Origin: Penium margaritaceum
Lineage: Eukaryota > Streptophyta > Zygnematophyceae > Desmidiales > Peniaceae
Reading direction: 5' to 3'
DNA: 38,861 bases
Assembly (NCBI GenBank): GCA_023375785.1
Contig: SZWC01009491.1
Span: 1 to 38,861, forward strand
Of the stretch, positions 30,412 through 38,861 are shown piece by piece. A program made the position numbers and the translations under genes. The notes beneath the pieces were generated by a model. The model was not told the origin of the DNA. It did not search any database and saw only the letters and a list, made by a program, of their open reading frames with translations. The number at the start of each line of letters is the position of its first letter. The first letter of the stretch is position 1.

Positions 30412-32485
30412 ATGGCAAGTGCCGGACCGTCCAAGACCAACAAGGGCAAGGTGGTGACGCACTCACCACGAGCTCTCGGCGGACTCCAAATTTTGGGAGC
30501 CGCCGCCGTGAGCACGGTTGCCAACCGAAAGGCAACCGTACCGCCAAAGGCAACAGTACCACCGAAGACAACCGATGCCAACCTCGACGATACCAAGAAG
30601 CGTGCAGAGGCTGAAAAGTTGCTCGACGGGCATGTTGGCGCGCACGTGGGCGACCCCCATGTGACGGACCACACAATGGAGGAGGATCCCACAGAGGAGG
30701 ACCCCGAAAAAGAGCATGACGCCGACAATGGCAAAGGCGACGAGGATCGCGGCCATCGCCATCGTCGTGCGGCGAACTCGAGCCACTTGCTCGAGAAAGG
30801 CAAGGCGCCCGCCGCATCACCTAAATCTGCCGACGGCAGCGAGACTGCCGGGAGTTCCCGCAAAGGGCACTGAAAGCAGCCACACGGGGAGTTCCCGCGA
30901 GAACGAGCCACACGACATCATTGCAAAGGCAATTCGCGATGACCGTCGTAGGCTCGCGGAATTTGCTGCAGAGGCGGCAGGCCGACTCAAGATCACCACC
31001 GATGGTGGAGATACGGTAACACTCGGAGGAATGGGGGCAGACCCCTCTTCCTACGATGTGGCCGCAATGGGGCAAGGCAGTGCCAACTCGGGCGTCGTCG
31101 CCGACGACAGTCTCATCCGGAAGGTGGGACTCCTTGGAGGCGTGTACGCGAACCGTACCCTCCTGCAGTGGGTAAGAGTGCACGGACAACGCGAGGCCCT
31201 GGAGGCTATCGCCTTTGCTCTAACGACATCACAGCTCAAGTTCGCGTTCGCCAATTTGCTGGTCCACGTCGGGCAGAGCATCATCGACCTCGACCGTGAT
31301 CGCCAGCTGCAGCGCCTGGCCACCCATGAGGGAAGCCGCCAATGCAACGACTTTGACAAGGTGTTGCAGAGCGTGATCCACGTGCGGATGCATCAGCAAG
31401 CGCAACGTGGCGCAGCTGCGGAGGCCACTACCGGTGGCAGCGATGACTTGCCTACCTCGACGACTTCGGGATCGGTCATGAACACGTCCTTCCTCCATAG
31501 TGTGGAGATCTTCTAGAAGGCCGTGAAGCTGACCAACTGGCTGAATCGCATGGAGCACGTTCTACGTGTCCACAAGGCTCCACTCAGCCATTGGGGCGAC
31601 CTTGCCACGACGCAGCTTGAAGACAAACTCTTCAAGTATGTGGTCAAGTAGTGGACTGCGCAGCAGCCGCACCTTGACTGACAACCCATGCCGTGGGAGG
31701 CTTTCTGTGCGATCATGCATAAGAAGTGTACCCAACGTAAGGAGGCGCAGCGTGCCTTCCACAAGATCAAGGACTTCAGGCAACTGGGCAGCTCGCTCAA
31801 ATCCTACTTGAGCGAGTTCACCGCACCTGTGGAGGAAGCCGAAAGCTTCACCGAGGGCGATGGGACTCAGACCTTCAAGTACCCGTAGTGCATACTACTG
31901 GAGTACTTGCGTGATGGTCTTGCCAGCGAGAAGCTGAAGGACAAGACCACCACGACAGCCACTGGCCAAGCTTGGACAAGCTGGAGGGCATTGCGCGACT
32001 AAATGAGTGATCTGTATTCGGCGAACCCGAAGCACTACTCTGATGCACAGCCGAACGCGCGTACACAGCAAGGCCGCGACATGCGCATGGACACTGCAGG
32101 GGCTGGTGGATCAGCTGGACAGCGAGGCGGGGTCAAGGGCAACCAGGCCGCAAACCCTCCAGCTAAGAGGACTGGTGGACACAAGGGTCCCAACAACAAG
32201 CGCAGCCGCGAGAATGACGAGCTGCAGGCGACTCGTGAGCGTCGCAATGCAGCCTTCCGCAAAGGGCTCTACCACAACTGCATGCAGCCGGGCCACTTTA
32301 GGGCTCAGTGCCCAGAGGCTGCTGGTGGTGGACAAGAGGCCGTGGAGTTAGCTGCAGCACCAGCACCTCATGGGGATGGTGTGGCAGGAGGCCGCGGACA
32401 GGGCCGTGGACAGGGTCACGGTCGCGATAATGGGCCCGGCCATGGTAACGGACAAGGCCGCGGGGCGAGTTTTCCCCACCCCTGA
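30412..32485 (+). pseudogene. G2 Gag
   Basis: Starts MASAGPSKTNKGKVV at 30412; a Lys/Glu/Asp-rich disordered N-terminus runs to about 30870, where the frame shifts by one. The second frame contains IAKAIRDDRRRLAEFAAEAA and LVHVGQSIIDLDRDRQLQRL, then a retrotransposon gag core (FKAVKLTNWLNRMEHVLRV region, AFHKIKDFRQLGSSLKSYLS, LEYLRDGL) and a degraded zinc knuckle YHNCMQPGHFRAQC (32270-32311; first Cys is Tyr), then a Gly/Arg/His-rich tail. In-frame stops: 31514 TAG, 31649 TAG, 31679 TGA, 31886 TAG, 32000 TAA. Ends at 32485. Role in an intact copy: virus-like particle shell and RNA binding. Confidence 0.8.
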
Positions 32486-32538
32486 ATGACGTTAGTGGGG
32501 ACCACTAAGGGGTAGAACGGGATCACGAGTGTGGGTTA

Positions 32539-33480
32539 ATGTTTCTAGATGAGGAAGTTAAACAATTTGAGTTTTTGACGAGTTCAAATTTCTCTGTTGT
32601 TTTCTCTCCTCTTTTTGAACCGCATTCTACACTTGCTGACCAACATTGTCCACTAAACCTTGCATCTCCAGACGTGATGCATGATCGTACATGCTTAGTG
32701 GTGGCGACACCGACCACTGTGCAAGAGTTGTGTGATGTAGTGATTGAAGCAAACACCCTAAAAGCAATGAGTTCAATCATGTTCAAAGTACCTTTAGTCG
32801 ACAATTTCAACCTAGTCAAATTTAAACACTGGAAGGTGCTAGCCAAACTCACACATGCCCACAAGATGTGGACTCGAGTGGATGAATCATGGGAGTTGCG
32901 ACGCCCATGGTACAGATTCCGTGTTTATCACAAACTCTGCTTGCCATCGTAAAGTCTGTTCACGCAGAAGAGTGGAGGTAACATGACGATGCAGTGTAAA
33001 GGAAACCTAGCTGGTGCTCCCGTGAACGTACTTGCTGACACAGGAGGAGGCGATTCTTTTGTTAGCCTCGGCTTTACCCGACAAGTTGGCCCAAAGTACG
33101 AGCCATCGAATGGCGCAGTTATTGTCGGTGACAACCGTACGGTACCCGTGATTGGTACTCGTAAAGTGAAAACTTGCATTCAAGGGTACACACAGAGTGT
33201 CACGTTGAAGGTACTCAACCTTCTTGACCCGTTTGAAGTGGTACTAGGCTATCCCTGGCTCCGTGACAACAAGTCACTAATGTGCTTTGAATCAAATCGT
33301 TCCATCCTCTGAAAAGGACAACGCCGCTTTACGTTGATTCCAAATATGGAATTACCACCGACCCGACTCAAAGTCAATGCCAGCTTGTCTGCAATGCAGG
33401 TCAAGAGATGTATTCGACAAGGTTGTCGATGATTCCTGGCTCAACTACAGAAAGTGGAGGAAGACGTGAAGGAAGACACG
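32539..33480 (+). pseudogene. G2 Pol N-terminus and aspartic protease
   Basis: A different frame from gag. ATG at 32539 opens a 137-codon region (MFLDEEVKQFEFLTSS...) of unknown function, closed by TAA at 32950. Protease: VLADTGGGDSFVSLGF (33028-33075, active-site DTG intact) and DPFEVVLGYPWLRDN (33226-33270), the usual spacing for a gypsy protease. Stops: 33310 TGA, about 33430 TGA, about 33481 TAA. Confidence 0.82.
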
Positions 33481-34400
33481 TAACAAGAGATAAAATCTCT
33501 ATTGGCGGAGTTCTCGGATGTATTCCAAGACTCACCGGCTGGGCTTTCACCAGAAAGATACATGGGCCACACGATTCCGCTGCAACCGGAGGCGACTCCT
33601 CCGTTCAGACCCATGTATTACCTTAGTCCAGGAGAAAGGCGAAAGGCCGAACGCCAAATCAAAGAGTACCTTACAAAGGGGTGGACCTAGCCCAGTAGCT
33701 TGTCATACGGTGTGCCTATCCTTTTTGTGAACAAAAAGGACGGTGGTTTACGCATGTGCGTGGATTACCGGGCGTTGAACAAGCTGAAAGTGAAAAATTG
33801 ATTCCCCTTACCGCAGATTGAGGACTTTTTTGACCAACTCCAAGGCGCCAAAGTGTTTTCGTCCTCCAAGGTCCCAAGGGTACCATTAAATCTGCATCAC
33901 AGAAGATGATGTGCCCAAAACTGCATTTCAGACGCACATGGGACACTATCAGTTTGGAGTGTTATGCTTTGGACTTACAAATGCCCCGGTAACCTTCCAA
34001 GGAGAAATGAACCGAACGTTCGCCAAGCAACTCAAACAGTTCGTCTTGGTTTACCTGGACGACATCCTGGTTTTCTCAAAATGAATGGAAGAGTACACAG
34101 AACATCTGCGCGAAGTTCTCGCAATCCTTTGGGAACAAAACTTCTATGCAAAAGTGAGCAAGTGCAAGTTTGCACAAGATGAGCTCAAATACCTTGGACA
34201 CATCGTCGGCAAGGACGGCATCTGTGTTGACCCACGAAAGGTCTAAGCTATTGTTGACTGGCCACGCCCGAAAATTTTAGGCAAATTTGGTATTTCCTTG
34301 GCCTTGCAAACTACTTTTGACAGTTTATGCAAGGGTATTCAACCCTGGTGGCACCACTAACCAGGCTCATGCGAAAAGACGTGCGTTGGGAATAGACATC
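33481..34400 (+). pseudogene. G2 reverse transcriptase
   Basis: SLLAEFSDVFQDSPAGLSPE (33496-33555), [40 protein letters not shown] (33715-33774), then a frameshift at about 33870 and GYH-stop-ICITEDDVPKTAF, FQTHMGHYQFGVLCFGLTNA, VLVYLDDILVFSK (34046-34084, catalytic YLDD intact), KVSKCKFAQDELKYLGHIVG. The motif A Asp region is scrambled (VFSSSKVP where VFSKIDL is usual). TAG 33688, TGA about 33799, TGA about 34082, TAA about 34243. Another frame break at about 34280. Confidence 0.88.
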
Positions 34401-34860
34401 TGATTACGAGAACGCTTTTCTCAAAGTCAAAGAGCTTCTATCCACGGCGCCCGTTCTAGCTCTTCCGGATCCATCGCAACCGTGGGAGGTGCAATGTGAT
34501 GCGTCGGTAGTAGGACTCGGAGCCGTCCTCATGCAAAACGGGCACCCAGTTGCGTATGAGAGCCTGAAGCTCATCCCCACGGAAACGTGGTACACGACTG
34601 GGGATCAAGAGCTCCTTGCAGTAGTACACGCCTTCAAGATGTGGCGTTGCTACCTCGAGGGTACTGAAGGGGGTGTGATGGTCGTGACCGACCATAATCT
34701 ATTGGTATTTTTCAAAACAAAACCCAACCTGTCAAGGCGACAGGCGCGTTGGAGCGAATACCTGAGATGATTCTCGTTCACGTGGGAATATCGGCCAGGA
34801 CGCATCAATGTGGCATATCCACTAAACCGACAGCCTGTGGAAGTTAAAGTAACCACCGAG
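34400..34860 (+). pseudogene. G2 RNase H
   Basis: DYENAFLKVKELLSTAPVLA, PWEVQCDASVVGLGAVLMQN (34483-34542, DAS motif), DQELLAVVHAFKMWRCYLEG, VVTDHNLLVFF (34681-34713). It stays in one frame into the integrase, with a TGA at 34768. Confidence 0.9.
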
Positions 34861-36100
34861 GTTGGTGGGTGTTTTATGGCCAGTGCAACAGCAAGAGTAC
34901 AATCACCAGATCCCCCTACACCTCTGCGACAACCACCACGAGAGATTATCCATTACAATGGTTTTGTAAACAGGATCCGGATGGGATACTCTGCCGATTC
35001 TTGATTTCAAGACTCTCGAAATCTAGACAAGTACGGCTTGGTGGAGGCCGCAGGAATCTTCTGGCACGGAGAACAAGTTGTTGTGCCAAACTCGGGAGAC
35101 CTTCGAGCAAAAATTATCTCCTTGTTCCACAACCCGCCGGTCGCAAGTCATGTGGGACCCCGAAAGACCAGACAGGCACTCTCGGACCACTATTGGTGGC
35201 CAGGATGGAGTGTCGATGTCCGTAAGTATTGCATGACATGCAATCCATGTCTTTGAAATAAGGCTAGTAACAAGATGCTTGCTGGACTCCTCCAACAGCT
35301 TCCCATTCCTGGGACTCCATGGGAGTGCGTTACCATGGACTTCATTACTGGTCTTCCGGACATGGCCCGTGGCCACGATGCAATACTGGTGGTTGTGGAT
35401 CTTTTGACGAAGATGACGCACTTTATTCCTACAACCACTAACGTGAACGTAGAGGAGACTGCTTGTCTCTTCTTCGAGGGTGTCGTAAAGTACCACGCCT
35501 TGCCGTTGCGCATTATTTCCGATCGAGATACAAAATTTCCTCGTGTGTTTTGGCAAAAGATGCACGAGTACTTTGGCAGTGAGTCACAAATGTCGACATC
35601 ATTTCACCCTCAAACTGACGGACAAACAGAGCACATGAATTCACTCTGGAGCAGATGGTGCACAAGTACGTGGACCCTGCCATGCATGATTGAGACGAAT
35701 TCCTAGCACCGACAGAGTTTGCGGTGAACAACTCGGTGAACGAGTCCACCCAGTTCACACCATTTGTATTGAACAGTGATCGGCATCCAGTGGTACCCTC
35801 TTCATTGGTGAAGAGTGGGAGTACAGGAGGGCAGGTTCCTTCCGCTCAAGCCTTTGCCGAGTGCATCAACTCTTTGGTACAGGAGGCGAAGGGTCACCTT
35901 CAAGGAGCTCGGCAGCGACAAAAGGCATATGCCGACAAAGGTCGCCAGGAGGTCTCATTTGACATCGGTGAAAAAGTACTACTTAGCACTAAAAACATTC
36001 GGCTAAAGTTGCCAGGGGCAAGAAAACTTCTACCAAAGTGGATTGGGGCCTTTCCCATTGTGGCACGCATCGGGCCAATGGCATACCGATTGCTACTTCC
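34861..36100 (+). pseudogene. G2 integrase core
   Basis: Zinc region: LFHNPPVASHVGPRKTR (35125-35175) and CMTCNPC (35232-35252). Catalytic core: CVTMDFITGLPDM (35327-35365, first Asp), RIISDRDTKFPRVFW (35510-35554, second Asp), HPQTDGQTEHMNS (35605-35643, Glu). The frame shifts at about 35650 and continues QMVHKYVDPAMHD-stop-DEFLAP, FAVNNSVNESTQFTPFVLNS. A stop at 35003 (TGA) separates it from RNase H and another at about 35254 (TGA) follows the Cys pair. The D,D,E residues are all readable, so the loss is through stops and shifts rather than active-site change. Confidence 0.9.
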
Positions 36101-36410
36101 GCCGAGTATGAAGATACATGACGTGTTTCATGTGAGCCCGCTGGCTCCATACATGACAGACGGAACCGTTCAGCCATCGCTAGCAGTCCTTGCTGCCGAC
36201 GGCCAATACGAGGTCCTTCGCCTACTCCAGCACCGAGAGCGTACTCTTCGGTTGCGCCTCGTTAGGGAGTACCTCGTTCATTAGGCCAATTGTGGACGTG
36301 AACATAATTCATGGGAGCCCGAATCTCGATTGCCCACAGGGGTGGTCAACGAGTACTGGAGCGAGCTTGCAACTCACACAGATCGACGCGTGGCAGGAGG
36401 TACCACCTGA
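36101..36410 (+). pseudogene. G2 chromodomain
   Basis: KIHDVFHVSPLAPYMTD closes the integrase C-terminal domain; then YEVLRLLQHRERTLRLRLVR, EYLVH, a TAG at 36282, and in the same frame ANCGREHNSWEPESRLPTGV through VNEYWSEL to a TGA at 36408. The pattern EYLV.W..Y....(D/N)(S/T)WEP is that of a chromodomain; the TAG stands where Trp is expected. The protein therefore originally continued about 42 codons past this TAG. Confidence 0.85.
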
Positions 36411-36687
36411 ACACGCAAAAAGTGAACAATATTCCCACAGGGCAACATTCATAGACAGCGACCATAGGAGGTTGGGGACACCCAACATGGTTGTCGCGCG
36501 AATGCTCCAGCCTAAAGGGGGGAGACCGCTAGCCATGCTGACCTACAAGTTGCAGCTTAGGTCCACATACCATTCAGGTGTTCATGTCTAGCTGGTGATA
36601 GAAATTATTAATTTTCTTTCACATTGTTGATGACTCACTGACTGACAATCCTACTTGTTGTTCATGACCCAGAACGGTTCATGATAT
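36411..36687 (+). other. G2 3' untranslated segment
   Basis: Between the chromodomain and polypurine tract; no separate gene seen. Confidence 0.6.
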
Positions 36688-36698
36688 GAGGGGAGGAA
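36688..36698 (+). promoter_or_regulatory. G2 polypurine tract
   Basis: GAGGGGAGGAA directly before TGTAGCAGG of the 3' LTR. Confidence 0.85.
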
Positions 36699-37397
36699 TG
36701 TAGCAGGAGGGCCGGTTCGGCCCTCCCTCCTTGCTGAAGCGAGGGGTGGTTGCACAACACCCCTCGCGTCAACGAGGGCTGGCCGACGGCCAGCACTTCG
36801 CTGGCCACCGGCCAGCTCGCTGCCGGCCGGCTAGACGGCCGGCGGCCGGCCAAGCGACCAACCGGCCACCGGCCGGTCAGCCGCCAGCCGCCGATCGCGG
36901 CCTGAGCCCGATTGGCGGCTGAGGGGCCACGAGGGCCTCGAGTGCGAGGCCTCGTGGCCTCGTGCCCTCGCCCCCCCTTGCCCTCCTTGCAAATAAGCAA
37001 GCGAGGACGAGGGATAGGGGGAGCGAGGGTGAGGACGAGAAGAATGGCGCGAGATCACCAGTGTGCCTCACACGTGAGGATTTCGTGCCATAATGGAAAA
37101 ACGTAAATCGAAGTTTGTTTACGACAAACTTTGACATAAAACAAACGAAACAACTCGTGCGAGCACATGAGTTCAAGGTAAAAACCCCCGGTTTGGGTCC
37201 CAAAACCAGTGGGAGGGTTAAAAACAGAAATGGGCCTCTGGAGACTCGAAACATTTGAGTCTCCCTGCCCTGGGTCGTTGATGACGATTGCCCCTCAATC
37301 CTGTGAAGGGGGTAAACCCCTGATGCGGATTGAGAACGCCATTCTGCGAACTCCAACGACGACTGTAGAGCAGGAGTTGGAGACTCGACCTGTTACA
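36699..37397 (+). repeat. G2 3' LTR
   Basis: Colinear with 28862-29538 but about 22 bases longer, mainly through an added GGCCAGCACTTCGCTGGCC-type segment near 36790 that is also present in the partial LTR at 38669. Confidence 0.95.
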
Positions 37398-37893
37398 ATT
37401 GAAGAAGCTGGTAAAACTTGAATGGTGGGACAAGATGCAATCCGACATGGCCAACTCTGCAAAACTTGTAACACATGTCAGCGACAAAAATCGAGTCGCA
37501 CACGGCCACCTGGACTTGTGCAACCCTTGCCTATTCCAACGGAACCATGGGTTGACATCTCCATGGACTTTGTCACTAGATTACCGGTCACACCCAAGGG
37601 GTATGACGCAATCCTTGTGGTTGTTGAGAGGTTTTCCAAAGTATCCCACTTCATTCAGACAATGACCACCATCACCGCCGATGGAATAACATGGTTGTTT
37701 CTAAACAACATCGTGCGGCTACATGGCATATGGAGAACCATCACAATTGACAGAGGCGGTCGACTTACATGCCGTTTTGGCACGAACTTGTAACTCGCTG
37801 CGGCTTCATGATTCAACTTTTAAAGATGTTTCATCCTCAAACTGACGGTCAAACCGAGCGGACCAATCAGACGCACGAACAACTTCTCCAAAG
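37398..37893 (+). pseudogene. G1 integrase, part 2 (plus copy)
   Basis: After the target duplication: LKKLVKLEWWDKMQSDMAN, then in a shifted frame CKTCNTCQRQKS (Cys pair of HHCC), SRTRPPGLVQPLPIPTEPW, DISMDFVTRLPV (first Asp), YDAILVVVERFSKVSHFIQT, ITIDRGG (second Asp), then in another frame LLKMFHPQTDGQTERTNQTH (Glu present). It stops at the left inverted repeat of the next insertion. Confidence 0.85.
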
Positions 37894-38521
37894 ACCCTAC
37901 TGACTTTGAATTTCGTAGATCTAGCAGTTGTCAATTTAGGAATGTTTAATTTTGTTGACCAAGTAATTACTTCCTGTTTTCTTGAAATTCGTCAAAGCGT
38001 AGGGGGTGGTTCCTCATATTCGGCGAGGGGTCCGGTGCAGCTTCTCCATTTCGGCAAAAAGGAATCTGCTCGTCGCACTAAAGCGTGTACGTGCAGTTGC
38101 CAAACCCGTGATCTGTCAGGATTTCTGACAGATCTTGCATGGCATCTGCACGTGGTCCTCTTGGACCACGTGTAAGTGACACGCAGCAGGTTTGTGTCGC
38201 TTGACATGCGACGATGACCGCATGTCAAGTGCACAGAACCATCCGACAACTCAAATCACCGGTTGATGATTTGAATCGCCGGACCATGAAGCGAGACCTG
38301 CCATTATGAACAGATGTTTTGCGAGGTCACCATCTGTGCCCCAACGTAAAATACAAAGACGTAAATGACCCCGGTTCTGAAACATGTCTGATGGGACTTT
38401 AATTTCGATATTTATTTGTAGTAATTTTATTTGTGACTGGATAATTTCGTCGAATCATCAAAGTTGACGAGATTTGACTACGGAAAAAAAGGTTAAAATC
38501 AAAAATCAAAGTCAGTAGGGT
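37894..38521. mobile_element. 628-bp inverted-repeat element (MITE-like)
   Basis: Left end ACCCTACTGACTTTGA (37894-37909), right end TCAAAGTCAGTAGGGT (38506-38521), exact reverse complements over 16 bases. It interrupts G1 integrase: EQLL lies left and YANLTGWIG right, matching EQILLYASYMKQIG in the minus copy. No ORF with a transposase motif; no convincing target duplication (flanks AAAG and ACTA). If the element were CTGACTTTGA..TCAAAGTCAG, it would be flanked by TA on both sides, as in Tc1/mariner-type MITEs. The interior carries a run of hairpins (separate entry). Confidence 0.75.
38110..38273. repeat. Train of consecutive perfect hairpins
   Basis: Stems: GATCTGTCAG/CTGACAGATC (38110-38134, loop 5); CACGTGGTCC/GGACCACGTG (38149-38172, loop 4); GTGACAC/GTGTCGC (38176-38199, one mismatch); CTTGACATGCG/CGCATGTCAAG (38200-38229, loop 8); CAAATCA/TGATTTG (38252-38273). 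Spacing is a few to about twenty bases. Confidence 0.85.
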
Positions 38522-38668
38522 ACTATGCGAACCTCACGGGATGGATTGGGCACAAAACCCCGGACCGCCGAAATCGCATACAATTCGGCAGTTTCTACCG
38601 CAACGGGCAAAACACCATTTGAAGTAGTGTATGGCGAAATTCCCACCACACCAGCCCGACTACAAATG
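38522..38668 (+). pseudogene. G1 integrase, part 3 (plus copy)
   Basis: YANLTGWIG then, in an overlapping frame, AEIAYNSAVSTATGKTPFEV and YGEIPTTPARL. It equals AYNSATPTAMGKNLFEVVYG of the minus copy. It ends where a new G2 LTR begins. Confidence 0.85.
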
Positions 38669-38861
38669 TAGCGGGAGGGCCGGTTCGGCCCTCCCTCCTC
38701 GCTGAAGCGAGGGGTGGTTGCGCACCACCCCTTGCGTCAGCGAGGGCTGGCCAGCGGCCAGCACTTCGCTGGCCGCCGGCCAGCTCGCTGCCGGCCGGCT
38801 GGACGGCCGGCGGCCGGCCAAGTGACCGGCCGGCCACCGTCCGGCCAGCCATCAGCCGCCA
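38669..38861 (+). repeat. Second G2 LTR, truncated by the window end
   Basis: TGTAGCGGGAGGGCCGG and onward, matching the 5' part of both other G2 LTRs, including the hairpins and GGCCGG-rich block. Whether it is a solo LTR or the start of a second full element cannot be seen. Confidence 0.93.

Larger units (their letters stand above)
28862..37397 (+). mobile_element. Ty3/gypsy chromovirus, family G2, complete with target duplication
   Basis: LTRs 28862-29538 and 36699-37397, primer site, gag, protease, RT, RNase H, integrase, chromodomain, polypurine tract. Flanks are GTTGA (28857-28861) and ATTGA (37398-37402), a 5-bp target duplication with one G-to-A change. Removing the element and one duplication rejoins the G1 integrase frame (AL-KKLVKLEWW), matching TLKKMAKY in the minus G1 copy. 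The interior has about four frameshifts and fifteen stops. Confidence 0.93.
24223..38668 (+). mobile_element. Plus-strand Ty3/gypsy chromovirus, family G1, with nested insertions
   Basis: Pieces: 5' LTR 24223-24758, primer site, gag, protease, RT, RNase H and first part of integrase to 28861; integrase part 2 at 37398-37893; integrase part 3 at 38522-38668. The interruptions are a complete G2 chromovirus (28862-37397), an inverted-repeat element (37894-38521) and another G2 LTR at 38669. The chromodomain and 3' LTR would lie beyond the window. Many in-frame stops, mostly TGA and TAA. Two perfect duplications around single N bases are probably not part of the element. Confidence 0.88.

Noticed and set aside
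37888..38527. Longer target duplication for the inverted-repeat element
   Set aside because: No flank match beyond a possible TA if the element ends are redefined.

Overview
This is eukaryotic, repeat-dominated DNA, most likely from a streptophyte lineage outside the flowering plants. The evidence is Ty1/copia and chromodomain-bearing Ty3/gypsy LTR retrotransposons with initiator-Met-tRNA-type primer sites, a Penelope-like element (PLE; rare or absent in most angiosperms), and GT-AG-spliced coding blocks rich in Ala/Gly/Gln/His runs. A charophyte alga such as Chara would fit, but that is an inference. No bacterial operons, rRNA, tRNA or CRISPR were seen. Nearly every gene here is a transposon gene, and nearly all are broken by stops, frameshifts or later insertions.

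Left part (1-8.5 kb): a 660-bp pentanucleotide array; a 21-bp minisatellite (about 1.44-1.62 kb); a candidate host first exon on the minus strand (2353-2069) with a plant-type start context, a hydrophobic segment and a GTGAGT donor; then a PLE reverse transcriptase (about 3.05-4.30 kb) cut off after RT motif B. The missing part of its palm is replaced by a 3.1-kb homopolymer-rich, apparently spliced coding block (about 4.30-7.43 kb). The PLE resumes with its thumb and C-terminal part (7.43-7.92 kb) and ends in what reads as a hammerhead ribozyme (7966-8027).

Middle (8.5-24.2 kb): a minus-strand Ty3/gypsy chromovirus of family G1. Its 3' LTR is at 8482-9031 and its internal region runs from 9032 to about 22.9 kb. 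It is split by a full-length copia element (9072-16716, two LTRs), inserted between the chromodomain and the polypurine tract. It is split again between gag and protease by a tandem array of fold-back repeats with G/C-tract centres (about 20.7-21.9 kb), which contains a 95-base assembly gap flanked by poly-G.

Right part (24.2-38.9 kb): a plus-strand G1 copy (5' LTR 24223-24758, gag, protease, RT, RNase H, integrase). It is interrupted by a complete family G2 chromovirus (28862-37397, target duplication GTTGA/ATTGA), by a 628-bp inverted-repeat element carrying a train of perfect hairpins (37894-38521), and by the start of another G2 LTR (38669 to the window end). Two perfect duplications that flank single N bases (26289 and 27041) look like assembly joins.

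Nesting gives relative ages: both G1 copies are old (RT catalytic Asp residues lost in both), and copia, G2, the hairpin element and the second G2 LTR came later. The copia element keeps one reading frame for about 4.8 kb yet carries ten stops, mostly TAG where CAG or TGG is expected. This suggests cytosine-deamination decay of a methylated, silenced element.
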